64,000 nucleotides of DNA from Eumeta japonica. Taxonomy: Eukaryota; Arthropoda; Insecta; Lepidoptera; Psychidae. Numbering within the stretch: position 1 is the stretch's first letter; each line of letters begins with the position of its first letter. The position numbers were made by a program, and so were the translations under genes. The notes below the pieces were generated by a model. The model was not told the origin of the DNA. It saw nothing but the letters and a program-made list of their open reading frames with translations, and did not search any database. Location of the stretch: NCBI GenBank assembly GCA_005406025.1, contig BGZK01000222.1, positions 496,001-560,000 on the forward strand, given 5' to 3'. Shown here one piece after another: positions 13,501 through 28,500 of this stretch.

Positions 13501-16500
13501 CATTTGTTTCTGTGTTTCGCGCCCAGTGACATTTTGTCGGCGATCGTTCATTTTCAAATCACCGTACAGTTGATTGCCGCTTCGCGGAGTCGTAGTTGTA
13601 CAACCATGTTCCGTCACCGGTAAGTATATCGTATACGTTTTTTTTGCTGATGTCTCCGTCGTATTTCTCTATCATAAATCGGCGTCCATCGCGGACAATG
13701 CTACGCGAGAGGAGTGATCGAGATTAATGGTGCTGATCTGATACGCAATTCTTGCTGGAGCTTTACATGTGTAATTTTTAAGTTCTCTAGTATTAATTTT
13801 TAATCTGCTTGAAAATTTTACTAACTGATTGTGGTTGGCGGGCGACGTGGCCTCGCTTCATGTTTGAAGGTTCCCCGTCATCCTTTAAATTCAGGAAACC
13901 AATTGAACAGTATTGCTTATGAACAAGTAGACTCACTAAAAGAAGTAACCAAAAACTCAAAACGTTTTTGGGGCTTTAAACCATATTTGCAATCATAATA
14001 AATCATAGCGCAAAATTCACGTATACCGAGTTCCATTGTAGCAAGTGATTTTCCGCCAGCCAGATTCTCAGAAAAATAAGCATTTAAAAAAAAATGTATA
14101 AAAGCAAGTAATAGGTGTATAACTTGCCCGTATTAAATTATCGAGTGAAGAGTGTCTTATTACTTTTGGCATACTCCTCGAATAAGTCGAGTCAGGTCAG
14201 TGGCAAGGTCTCGGACCTATTTTGCCTCGCAAGCGATATTAACATCAATTACACAACGGCATATACGACTGTTTCTATTGATAGTGAAATTTATTGCGTA
14301 TTGAATCAAGTCTCAGTATAGGGATAATTCTAATTTGTATACGACGGTAGACCAACACTGACAGCACGGGGTGACTATGGATTTGGAAGCGATTTTAAAA
14401 AAGGGAAGAAGACGCTCATCTGCGTCATGCAGTAACATGCAGCATGCAACCCACCGCTGACCTTCGAATCTGTTCTTCCACTACGAATCCTTGTCCAACG
14501 AATTAAATATTGATCCAATAATATTGACATATATCAAGTATCTAAGCAAGTGTAATTTTTCCATTTATCTTAACCACCAATCGCCTGTGATAATTCAGTC
14601 GGAGATTTGGTGATGGTTATTCTGTGACAACTGACAAGCATTTCTATTAGTGATTGTCTGTCATTGCTGGTGAAGGAGCTTCTGTCACCTTTGAGGAACC
14701 GTTCATTGCATGACTGACCATCATGGGGTTGCTGGACAGCTACTTTTAACACTTGTGACACCCTAGTGGATGTGAGGATCCGCACGTTCCTGAAGATTGA
14801 CATGAAACGTAGGTAGAAATAAAATCGTAACTAATTATTTGGTAGTTAAGATAAATAGAAAACTTACGCTTGTTTAGGTGTTCGATATTTGTCAATATTA
14901 TTGAATTAATAATCAATTTGTTGGACAAAAGGATACGTGCCGTTCTTCGTCGAAGAGTTCCACCGTACGCGGAAGATTCGAAGGTCGGCTGTGGATTGCA
15001 TACTGCATATTGCAGGCAAGCGTCTAATAATGGATTTCCGCGAAATGACATCGTATACAATTTTTGGAATACAATGGAAAGAAATTTCCATAACAATAAT
15101 GTAATACAAAAAATATATGCTGATTAAATTTCAATAAAACAATGTAAAGTCGAACTGTGCTGGCCGAATTAAGAGCAATCTAATCAGAATGTATGAGCTC
15201 TGAGCAAGGGCGCATTGAGCGATGACTTTTAAAATTAAACTGAATGAATCAATGAAATGAAACGATAGCATGTACCGGAAAAATACGGTTTTATATCAAA
15301 CCAATATTTTCCACTAAAATCATAATGAAATTAATTTGCGCGTTATGAATATTCGGTTCTTAAAAAACCTAAATTTGAAATCGTAAACTACAAATGTTGA
15401 ACCTCACTTCTGTGTTTAGATGATTTAAATCTTAAACTTAAACTAAAACTAAATAAGTCGAATATCAATCATCTGCGTCTCTGAGATGAACACCCGTGAC
15501 AGACAGACACCAAGGTACTGCCATAAGAGCGTCTTCAATTCTCATATTGAAGACGCTCTACTATTGAAGCAAAAACACATAACTGTTGAAAATTCATATT
15601 GCCCGAACAGACAACGTTCATTCGATATAAATTATCATACGGAATATCAACAATGATCGATAAACGAATACGTTGGTGTGGTAGAGCCTTGTTGTGACCA
15701 ACTTGGCCGCAGCACGAAAATGAGCCGGCTCGAGTAGTGACATACCGCGCTCTCACAGATACAGACTTGAAGAAACAACTTCCCTTGTTGGGTTTCATCC
15801 AGTGAGTGAGAGTTCCGGTGATCCACTCCCTCCTCCATCATATATCCTATTTCTTCCCAGAAGGCTTGCAACGCACCGGTGACTTCTTTGAGATTATGAT
15901 CATCCATGGGCGGTGGTGATCACCTATTCAATGATGACTCGCATGCTGATTTGACCTTAAAAACGCTAAAAAAAAAATAATGAGTAACGGACTCGCGCTT
16001 GACTTCTGTAGAATTTGATGGGTCACTCGAGAGAACTGACGGTCTTCCGGTGACCATTAACGGATTCCGATTGACTAGACGATGAAATCATGGAAAATCA
16101 TTGGCGGATGCGTCATTTTGTACTTCAGTTTTGATAAATCACGCGATAATATCCGGTCCACACGCGATGAAGTTTCTGCACAAATGCCAGTTAATCCTTT
16201 AAAATGAATTCAATATTGCATGTATGCGTTCAGGCAATTATCAATGTTCGCTGTGTTAATTCAATTCGGCTTATCTATCTGTCGGCGTGAGTCACCACCA
16301 AGCGGTGTACAATCACACTGTTCACTGGTTCCGTCTCTGTTAAAGTCATTATATTTTTTATCGACGTAGCATTATGAAATTATACGTAGAGACGAACATA
16401 TGGCCAAAAGTTGGCTGTATTACTGTCACGGCTCACTAAAATGGGACCATATTAAAAGCCTATATTTTTGTAATACACAATGAAATTAAGAAAGTGAAAT

Positions 16501-19500
16501 ATTTTTATTATATCCAATTTCGAAGGACACGTTCGTAATGTGTTAAATGTATATAATGATTTTTTTATCCGGGCAACAGTCAAAAACTACTGAACGTATT
16601 TCTCGGTATGGTTCTTCGAATAGCGGACACGGAATCCTTTGTAGGTACTCGTGAACCATTCATTTTTAAACTCCACACACCCTTCACTACTATTTGCTTC
16701 CACAAGCCATGACGCTCAGCTAAGCGGCTGGACGACGACTAGTATTACACAAAGATATTATTGCGCTAAACCATAGATGTATCTGTTTTATAGATCAATG
16801 CGCAAAACGCTTTTTTTATAACAATGTTTTCCTCTCCACAGTAAGTGGTAAACAACTACACGTTTTACCCCGAGACGATAAGGAGTGGACAACGAACTTA
16901 CCCACACAAGGTCTATCTTTGTAAAATAATGCTGCCTTTATAATGATGAAGTGCCAACTTACAGTTGCAAGTTATGTAATTTTAATTTAATGGTGTTCTA
17001 CAATACTTCTATTAGGGCTGCCCTTAAGTATACATGTTTAGAGGCAAAGCCTCTGTATTTATATAAACAAAATTTTTGATCAAAAATCACCACATCACAT
17101 TTTAATATGATTTGCATTTAATATGGCCACAAAGTTTTTCGAAACTCTCCATGATGTTTATTATATCTTAAATCCTCGTTTTATGGAATAATTGCAAAGT
17201 ACATGGTAAAAATTTATATGTGTAGTACAATTTCAAATAAATAATACTTTAATCTTCCTAATAAATAAAGTATTTTCTCAAATATTTTGCAACAATGTAA
17301 TCCTATTCAATAAGTATATTGATTACAATTGCATTTAACAAGTGTTGCCGCCTAGTGACAAATTCGAATCATCGATAGACTTCCAGACTCGTGATGTGTG
17401 CACGTTCTGAGCGGTTATTTTCATACTTTGGATTCTGATAGGCACAAATTTCAGCTTTTGAATTTTTGAGTTCAATCAATACAGCTTAAGATTTATTCTA
17501 CGACCTCGTTTTAAGTTTTCAGTTATAAATTTAAGTTTTAAATTGTAACAGGGGTGAAAAGACTTTAACTTGATAAAAAATAAGCTTTAGATATGAACAG
17601 TTGTTTGCTTTTTGACAAGATTTCAAGTGTTTTCAATTAACTTGTATATCTTTGAAGCGCTTAAATACAAATAAAAATATAAATAAAATGTCTAGTTGTG
17701 CTCCATTAGATAACATTAATCTCATATGTTGATAATTGAAAATGTTTATATTCATACATTCATGTGATACGAGACAACAAAGACTGCAATTAATTATAAA
17801 TAAATAAAAATGACAAGAAATCAATGTTTAACTAGAAAAAACATATGTTTTAATTATAATAACTTTACGCTACGACAACTGAATATAAAATAATCAAAAT
17901 ATTTTTGTGGCAAACATTTAAGAAATTATTACTAAACAATAATTTACACATGGACGTAAAAAATAGGCGGACAGAGCTTAAATAAGCTACGGCTGACGGC
18001 CTCCCAAAATCAATCAGCTCGCAAGTTGTCTGCCGACTGTCATTACATTGTCGATTTCATCGATTTAAGATGTTGACGCAGTGTCAAATACATACACGTA
18101 TATGTAGCGCTCGGCCGTTCGTCGATTATACTCCATCCGTTTATTTTTTTTTACATCCATGCATTCACCCTTAATACTTAGTAGGAGTTTGGTTATGGCT
18201 TTAATTAGGAAGTCGTGACTTTTAACTGAACACTTATTTTTGTTAAAACTAATATTATAAGTGTATTGTGGGAGAGACTCCCTATTTACCTTATAAATAT
18301 ATTTATAATAAGTAAAAAAAACGAAGTAAAATCACTTTGGTTGTGCTGCTTGTATCTGACTAGTTTTGATAGATGACATTTTAAAAAATGAAAACGGTTT
18401 CCCGTCAAATGTCTATTGTTTTTCTGTACATCAAAATGAGTGAATCTAACCAAGAAATGCAATACATTTTGAAGTTTTATTAGATACAAAAAAGGAAAAA
18501 GTGGGACACAAATCGCGAAAAAAATGTGTGACGTTTATGGACCTAATGCAGTGTCCTAAGAGTAGCACAAAACTGGTTCAAGCGTTTTCAGTCCGGTAAC
18601 TTTGACGTCAAAAATGAACCTCGCTCTGGTCGACCTGTTCGGATAAAGTGTATTTAATTTTGGAAAAAGTAGAGCAAGATCGGTCTTACGACATAGCTGA
18701 TGAGCTTGGGATATAGCACAAAACACTTTTAACCGATTTGATAAAAACTGGATGTATAAAAAGCTCGATACTTTGGTCCCACACGAGTTCACTGAAAGAA
18801 ATCTAATGAATCGTGTACTCGTTTGCGATTGTCAACTGAAACGTGATGAAACCAAACCATTTTTGAAAAGACTGATCACTGGTAACGATAAATGGATTAC
18901 CTATGACAAGAACAGGCAAAAAAAAATCAAAGTCAAAAGGCAAGCAAGCGCAAAACACGGATTTACTCACAATAAGTAGATACATACAATGTATATGGTG
19001 GGATTGGAAGAGTATTATTTATTATGAGTTTTTACCGCAGAACAAAACTATTAATTTAGATCTCTACTGCCAACAGTTGATGAGACTCAAGCATGCATGA
19101 AGTAGAGAAAAAAACGGCCGGTATTTATCAACATAACGGGTGTAGTTTTTCGCCACGATAACGCCAGATCACACACATCTTTAGCCACTCAGCAAATATT
19201 GAGAGAGTTTGGTTGGGAAGTGTTAATGCATCCACCATACAGCCCCGACCTTGCACCCTCATATTTTCATCTGTTTCAGTCTCTTTGGAATTCTATAGGT
19301 AGTGTTAGGTTAACATCAAGAGAGGACAGTCAAAACTACTTGTCGCAGTGTTTTGATTAGATTTCTAAATTCCCAAAATTTCTATAGCAAAGGGATTGTG
19401 TCACTACCTACAAAATGGCAACAAGTTGTTCAACAAAATGGCATGTATATATATATAATATTACTAAAATGAGAAACTTATAAGCAGGACATAGTGTGTG

Positions 19501-22500
19501 CATAGAAACAAAACTTATAGTATTTTTTCTAATGCGTTTCCGACATCGTTGTGCAACTTAACGACATTGTTTCCAAAGTGGGGTAGTGAGAGATCATACA
19601 CTCGGTACACGTCCACATTTAACATTCATTTATCTCTAAACGACAGCTTGAGAGGTTAACTCTATCCTCTTACAGCTTTCACAGATGACACAAGTCTTTT
19701 TTATTTATCCTCGGTGTGTGCATTAGCCCGTTATGATTTTCTTCAACGTTGGCGTGCAGTGCCGTTGGACATACTCAAGTTTTATATAAATTGATGGATA
19801 CATCCTTAGACTCGAACTTACGACCTTTGGAATAGAGAGTAGTGACCCACTACACCACCGCAATAAAGCTTTTACGTTTTTCCATATATATATATATTAT
19901 CTTTCTTTTCGTAAGTGGATGTATTTCCTTCTAGAACATTACGCGTCCCACACATTTTCCTCCTAAAGTATCTACCTACAAGCAGAATGAATACACTGCA
20001 TTATACAAGGCGACAGATAACACAGGTCAATAGGCCAACGGCCTATCTTCATGATTTATTTAGAGAACGCTTGTTTATATGAATTCACAATAAATTTGCA
20101 ACACAATGAGCACATTTCCGTTCGATAAAAATACGTGTTTACCCTTTTTTTTATTTTATTTTATGCTACAATATGTTGTAAGCCCGTTCGAAAGGAATCT
20201 AAGTAATTTCCAAAAATGTCAGCGACACCTTCACTTGGTACTGAAGTGTGCGGGTCCGAAATCGAACACGAGATCGGAATCGGGGTCAAAGACGGGATAG
20301 AAATCAGGATAAGTATCGAGCGCGACAGTGGGATCGAGATCAAGTATGTGGCCGATGTCGATAACGAGAGCGAGATCGAAATAACATATCGCTACGTGTG
20401 GACATGGGATTGGAATCAAAAGAGGGACTAGGGACGGAATGGAACGCGGGAACGGTGCTTGAAATCAAGACGAGATTCGGGTTCAAATCGAACACAAGTG
20501 TCGAAATCGTAATCGGGATTGAATAGAAAAGATTAAAAAAAAAAAACGTAATGGGATTCATATAAAAAGTGAACAGAATTTAATACTGGAAAAAAAGAGT
20601 GATATATCAGAACACAATGAAACGATTACGAACTATACTTGTTATAATTGGTACAGAGTTATAAATAAATGTCATACATCTTGCATACAGATTAAATGCT
20701 GTAAAACACAAAGCATTGTCCCAAAAAAAAGGACATCAACAGTCTTTTTACATCGCTGGTTCCGAATGGCATTATGTGGTAGAGCCATGCTGTGGTTGAC
20801 TTGGCTGCAGCACCAAAATGGACCGGCTCGAAAAGGTAAAATGCTATCCTCTCACAGAATACAAATGTGAAATATAGCTTTCGCTGTTGCATTTCGTTCA
20901 GTGCAGAGTTCCGGTGCCCCCTCATCTCCATCACCATTCCTTGTCCTTCAAATATTCAATCCTACCCAAGAAGCCGGCAATGTGTTAGTGTAAATGTTCT
21001 GATATTGTGAGTGATCATGGGCGGCGGTGACTACCTACATGTTGAGGGCTCACACGATCGTTCGTCCCTCGAAACTGCTATAAATAAAATTCTTATCTTA
21101 ACAGTGGTCGTTTGGTAAAACACTCGAAGGCTGTCAATCGATGGATACGTGTATAGTCTGAATCATATAAATAAAATTTTTATTTAAAGTCCTTTACATA
21201 TTCATAAATATAACAAGTATTTAAAATGAATAGAGTAGAAAAAATAAGTTGCGTTGGTTTGGCTATCTAGAAAAGATGAATGAACGAGCGGATTACAGAG
21301 CGAATGTGTGCGATAAAAGCATGGGCGAGGGTCGCTAGGAAATCTTATGCAGAATAGGTGACATATTAAAAAAAGGTCCAAATGTTAGGCACCTCAAACA
21401 AGATTTTGCATGAAACGATCGATGGATGCCAGTGAAACGAGAGATCACGTGGAAACTTGGTCTGTGCCAGGCCCTTAGAGCATATTTAAAAGCGTCCCGA
21501 AGTTACGTTTCCCATGCGCCTCTATACGCGCGGAAACCATGACCCTTGCATTTGCTTTGTTCGTACTATATTTATTTCTCCCTGGAATATTGTTCTATTC
21601 TTGTGGCTGTGAGTTTACAATGCTAAAATTGCAACGAGTACCGGACGCATGCGCATTCCAGTTCGAGACTGTATCGGCTGGTACGAAATGTGATTTATGA
21701 AATGAATGAGCTGTTATTGAAGAAGAAATGTTTTGTGCATGAGCATTGGCAGGGGTGTTTATGTCGACTTTGTATTATATAACTACAAGTTGCATTTTTG
21801 ATTTAGTAATAATTGTATTCTGCAAAAACTGGTCCCGAATATTTTCGATTGTTTTTGAGTAGCGCTTTCAATTACAAAAACATCACACACGCTTTTGAAT
21901 GTTTCATAAGTTTGCGTTACGTACCTCGTTCGAAAGCATCATTTTTTCAGATTTTACATTCTACCCTCAATAAGAGTATTAAAAAAAAAAATAAACGCCG
22001 CGAGCAGACCATTTTATTTGCATTACAACGGATTTTAAACTTTTAATGTAGAATCAGGCATGAAGGGACAAATCACAACTGTACCGTTAAAATGTTATAT
22101 TTATGAAATGATAGCCCCAAGAGTACGGCGCACAAAAACGATGGTAATGCGAATGTCGGAATATTGTATTACTGCTCTGCATGTACCTTATGATAGTTTT
22201 CAGGTTCCGTACCTCCAAATAAAAAAAAACCGGAAACTTTATTACATCACACCTGTGTGTCTGCCTATCCGTCTGTCACAGTCAATTTGCTCTGAATCTA
22301 CAGGTATACGTATGTATGTCTGTGACGCGATTGAATGAATTTTAAATACGAGGATCACTTTTAGGGGATACATTTTAATTGAAGTTTTGCAAACCATACC
22401 ATATGACATACCAAATGAAATCCGTTAGTATGATGGTCTCGTATATATCTTTTTTTCGTAATTGTGAAGTAGACCGTTTTAGTTAGTTAAGAAAATAGAT

Positions 22501-25500
22501 GAAAATTTACCATGCCCCCCTTGTTTCGGAAAATGCGGCACCTAAAATTTTGAAAAAAAAAAAAATACAGAAAATATTTTTTTACTTGTGAATTACATTA
22601 CAACCTATTAGAAATCTATAGTTCCCTTCGTTTCAATGTTTAATATAAACTGACACACGCTAAGTGCTAGAGTGCATACTTAATGCATATCAAATTATTT
22701 TTCCTCTATTGAAAAAGCAGTGACGTAAGTATACGTCAAAATTAGCCTAACAATGGTGCAAACTTAAGGAAAACAATAGCTAAGGAAAAAAAAACTTAAG
22801 AAAAAAACAATAAATGAAAATCGGCCAAGTGCGAGTGTGGCTCGTGATAAGAACCGGCAAATTAATACATGAAACAATTTCTTCTTAACATAAACATATT
22901 ACGTTTTAGTAGCTACGCTGGTTTTAGGTTTCCGAGCCAAAACGGCAAAAACGGAACCCTTATAGTTTCGTCATGTCCGTCCGTTCGTATATCACGAGCA
23001 TTTCATATGAAATTTATAGTGTAGGTGTCTTGTATAAGCCGCTACTTAGTTTGGTGGTTAAATAACGAAAATAAATATTTAATGGGGCTGGGGCTCCATA
23101 CATTTAACAGAAGCTGAAAAAAAATTTTCTTCAGAAAACATCAACGAGTGGCATATATTTAGATAGTTCTTTTAAAAAGGCTAAGATTTTTTAGCCTTTT
23201 TTTTCTGATTACGTGAATAATTTTGAAAATAATGGCTCCGAACATTGCAGAAATTGTGTCCCACCCCTCTTTCCTAAACCGCATGTCCGAAAATATGAAA
23301 AACATAACGAAGAGAACGCTTAATAAATACTTTCAACGAAAATTATTTTGAATATGATCTGATATAATGTTTTTGAGTTATTGCCAAAAAACTGAGCTTC
23401 TCAACAAAAGGACGGATGTGCTATGAATATATGCTCTTTTGGTGGTGTACTTTAGTTTACGCTACTTGTTTTTCTAGTTATAGGCGATTAAAGTTTATAA
23501 CCATTTTTTGCGGGAAACATAGAATAGGGTAAGAACATACTTTTTCCATCTGAAGTGCATTTCTTTGTGATAATAGCTTCGAAGATATCGAAAGGAGAGT
23601 GAATGCGAGGAATTAAGTGAATGGGGCCTTGCTCGCCATTATAAATAATAAAAGAGTCTCACGAAAAGCGTGCTTGGCTATCCATAGTGGGGTCCTGATC
23701 CTTACGTTTATATATGGTAGTGAAAGCTGGGTATGGCAGAAGAAAAACGAAGGTAGGTTCAATATAGTGGAGATCGCTGCGTAGTGTGTGTGCAGTGTCT
23801 CGGAAAGATAAATGTAGAAATAGTGATGTCAGAGAGCGGTGTGGTTTGAAGGAAGATGTAGTGGCTAGAGCAGGAGGAGGTATGTTGCGGTGGTTTGGCC
23901 ATCAAGAACTATGAATGAAAGTAGACTGCCAGAACAAATGTATAGAGCGAACGTGTATAATGGAAAAGTCGGCAGGAGTCGCCCTAGAAAATCCTATGCA
24001 GACCAAATTGGTGGCATATTGAAAAAGGGAAAAATTTTAAGCACCCGAAGCCGACGAGCTTGCATGAAAATATTGATGGATATCCGTGAGGTAAGAGAGA
24101 GATGTGCAAATATCGTACCATGTGAAAATCTATAGTCTTTGCCTACCCATCTGGGAAATAGGCGAGAATTTATATTATTATTATCAATAGCTTCGGAACC
24201 CTATAATGAGCATTGTTCGACATGCTCTTGGCCAGTTTTATAGTTTTGGTATGTCGCCTAAACCCGAAATAGATTTGCGAAGTAGAATGTCGTCATTAAG
24301 TGATGTCACATTAACATCACTCAGTGACTGGACACTGTATATTATATTATAAACATAAGTTGAAAAAATAACGCATTGCATAGATTTTGTTACGGAAACT
24401 GCGAAGGGGACTAGCCGTCTGCGTCAACGGCGATAACGCGAATTTAGAGACAAGCCTCTCTCTGTTGTGTCATCGACATGTGTCGCGTCTATATGAAATA
24501 TGGCCGTAATTTAAAAACTATGGTCATTAACCCAAAAAGAATTGAGAGCGAGATAATATTCGGTCGATGGTTTTCGTTTTTTTTTTAAATTTAGTTTACG
24601 GTCTCCGTTATGACATTTATCGATGAAGCTTCATACCGCGTTCCATATAGCAGTTTCATCCTTTATGATATGGCAGATTGCCTCACTAAGAAACCTGTCA
24701 ATTCGGCGCGCAATGGTTCTGTACAATGCTGTACTAAAAAATAAATTACGCGGGGTCGTCGGTACTCTACAAATTAAATAGTTATGGAAGTGTGAAAAAT
24801 GACAGGAATTTTATTTTCTCTTTCGCAAACCGCAGACGTGTCAGGTTTTAATTGTCTCATACACAGATTCATCATACCGTGATCTTTGCTATTTAAAATC
24901 GGGAAGCGTGCAATTTTAAGCCGCCCACGTGGGCTCAACGATCAGAAGCCACTTATGGGACCGACGGCTTAACTTGCCCTGTAAAGCATGTAGCAAGTCC
25001 CGTAATTTTACTCAAGTTTTGACTCATTGATTACTTAACTTACCCTCTAAACCTGAGCTCGGTGCCTATCGAACCTAAAGCGATAATCTACCACTACGCT
25101 ATAAATGCCTGAAATTGCGTATTCCAGTAATCCATATTCGACATTTTACGACCGCAGATTATTTGATCTACTTTGGCTCGTAAATTTCGTGACAAGGACA
25201 GCAAAGGGTGCACTATTTAAACGACGTCATGTTTTTGTATGATATAAAAAAAAAGCTTAAATATTGTTTGTCATTAGAGAAAACTTTTTTAAGTGAAATG
25301 TAAATGAAAAAAAAATCAATTTTTTCTAATGCTTCATATTCAAAAGAAATACAAAAACTTTAATTTCTCCACTACGAACAGATAGTCTAAGTGACAAGTT
25401 GGAAATGGTAAAAAAAATACAATATTACTTTCATTTTTCAGTTTTTGTTTAAGTGAAAAATGTACTATGTATAAACAAAGTATGTATATAAATTTCTTAA

Positions 25501-28500
25501 ATTTCATCGCGTGATCTTGTTAAGCATGTATATACAAAGAGCTTCACGAAGCGAAAAAATTTCATTTCAATTATTTAAACATTATTTTAATGTACAATGA
25601 CGACGAAAATTGGAGAAAATTTTGTTGATAACAATTGTCTAAGTTGTTATAAAATTGACTTTAGGTCTAATTTTCAATGTGAGTAAATTCTTTGAAGTGT
25701 CCTTAATACACCATAATTTATTCAAATTTTAAATTAGAATTTAATACCTTAAAAAATTATTTAGTGTGACGTACTCGGTTTTGGCGCTGCGCGCGCTACC
25801 TCAAAATGTCGTGCGGAGGTCCATTTTTAGCGTTAAATTAAAATTATAAATAATGAAAGTAGATCTCTGGACGTGAAAAGTTTTATATAGAAAATTTTCT
25901 CCTCTTTAAGGATTTCTTTTTCAAATTTTTTAAACATTAATAGTTTACGAGATATTAATGAAAAACAAATTCTTTTTTCCATCTTTAATTGTTTATAACT
26001 TTTGCAATTTTTTATGTGCTAATAAACGCTTTCGATACATTTTCCTAGACATTATTCCGAATCGAATACGAGCTATCGCACGTGCTTTAGGAGCATTATC
26101 TCTATTTTCCACCATTTTCAACTTGTTAACTAGACTAAGATAGAAACTTTATACAACTATTGAATTTTAAGATAATAGTCATACTAGTCCACAAAGAAAT
26201 CGTCCTTGACCTTTAAACAGAGAAGACTGACCCTCGAGTCTCGAACGGGTAGTCCGTTTTAACCTATCGCGCACCTGTAGGGGGATGTTGACCGGTACTA
26301 ATAAATATGGCGCGTAACGGAAAAAGTTACCCAGAAATAAAGATGGCGCGTAACAGAAAAACGTTGCATTGCTATAAAATTTCTCCCATACGCCGATAAA
26401 GAAGTTTCACTTCAAAAATAAAATATTTATTGACAAAATATGCAAGCCGTACGGACGCCACAGAAAGTGAACATAAAAACAGAAGCGGAAAAAATAAACA
26501 ACGATTCACGAGCCATTTTTAATTCTTTGTCATCGCTAAACGGAGTTTAATAGGCATTGCATATGTTGGTATGAAGGTCGGTATCAACAAGTCATTATTG
26601 CATTCACTAATATAACTTCACTAATAATAATACTACTATTATATCGGATATACATCCGACCATGTTCAAAATAGTTTTCGTTGAAAGTATTTATTAAGCA
26701 TTATCTTCGTTATTTTATTCTAATTTTTTGACACACAATTTAGAAAATAGATGGGGGGTTCAGGATTTAGAAATAATCGCAACTTGCGGAGCGATTATTT
26801 CCGAAATTGTTCACGTAATCAGAAAAATTGCTAAGAAACCTTAGTGTTTTTAAAAGAACTGTCGAAATATGTGCTACTCTGATGTTCGCTGAAAAAATTT
26901 TTTTTCAGCTTCTGTTACATGCATGTTGTGCCCTCCTCTCCTTAGAAATATTTATTTCGTCTTGTATTTTTTTAATAAAATGCCTGTGACATACGGACGG
27001 ACGGACATGACGAAATTACACCTAAGGGTTCCGTTTTTACCATTTTAGTTTAGAACCCTAAAAACAGATTACTAATTATTCAACTGTTAAATTATTGTGA
27101 AAATTGAAGAGAAACGAAATCGAAATAGAATCATCTCATATCACGATAAAGCGTAAAGAATGGTTATTTTTTGGCATTATTGAATAAAGAAATTGCGGAT
27201 TTTTTGATGGAAATCGAAGAGGAAATCGCTGCTTTTGAAGAGGTCATTGTAGACACCTCCAAAGCAGATCCATCTCAGTGTTCATAGGATGATACGACGT
27301 GCAGAGTACCAAAGATATGGTATAGAAATAATTATTCAACTTGCTGCATTGTTTCTTTTTTACATTCCAAGAATTTACAGTGCCACCTGCGTATATATAA
27401 TCAGTTATGTACATATTGTAGACGCTAAATGTAAGTAAAATGCGGTAGTCACGTACTAAACTAGCTTTCTGCCCCCGACTTCACCCGCGTGAAAGCAGAA
27501 TGTATTTCTCCATCTTGTGAACTGATCAATTTCCTGCCAATTCAGATCTCGCCCCCGCTCCCAAATCTGATTACGATCCCAGTTGTACTCACGATTCTCA
27601 TCTGAAACCGATTCGACCCAAGTCCCGAGTTCAATTTCAATTCAAAGCCGGGAGTCAAAGCCGGGAATATGTATTACTCGGGAATATGACGTGTGGCTTA
27701 CTACAAAAGAGATAATTTCTAGAATCGGTGCACAGATATGGAGATGAAGCCAAGGGCAAACGTTAGTAGTCTATTTTACTCAGTGATAGTATATTTTTTT
27801 TAGTGAAAGAATTATTACGGTCCATCAGTTCGGTTCAATAGTACAAATACACGTATAAAGCCAGAGACGAATGCTAGCTTCATCTTTTCAGAAACCTCCC
27901 AGTTCGTGCTTATGACAAATCTAAAAAATTTCGTAATATTAGAATTAATGATTTAGGTACGTAAATTTTTAATAAACAATATTTATAACGAACTTCACAG
28001 TCCTAATTCGGATTATAAAACAAGTACGAAACAAGATTCGACCCCCTTTCATCACCCTTGCAAAAGGGATGTCCAAAAATCATTTTACAGCGGGTCCCCG
28101 CTGTATACAAACTACCACTTGACCAAATTTCATTTCACTCAGGCTCTAGCTTCAGATGTCTCCTAAAAAGGCCATTCGGCAGCCGAAACAGAAGTAGATT
28201 TCATTTTATTTTCATATGTAATTACATATGAAAATAAAATGAAATGAGTTCATATGAAATTTTTGGATTTTCAAAATTTTAAAATGCTGTAATCTCTAAA
28301 CTGGTTAACCGATTTGGCTCACATTTGAACTCGACCTTTGTAATCGTCCATAAAACGTGTATGTTGAGTTTCATTAAGATCTCCAAAGAATTGTAAACTC
28401 TTATCGGGTTGACAAGCCCCGCGTTATATCGTATATACATACATACATATTTAAACTTTTGAACTATATGTATTTTCTGACTCAGCTCATCGAGCTAAGT

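Noticed and set aside
20161..20561. Overlapping ORFs on both strands at 20.2-20.5 kb
   Set aside because: Produced by six-base periodic repeat DNA, not conserved proteins.
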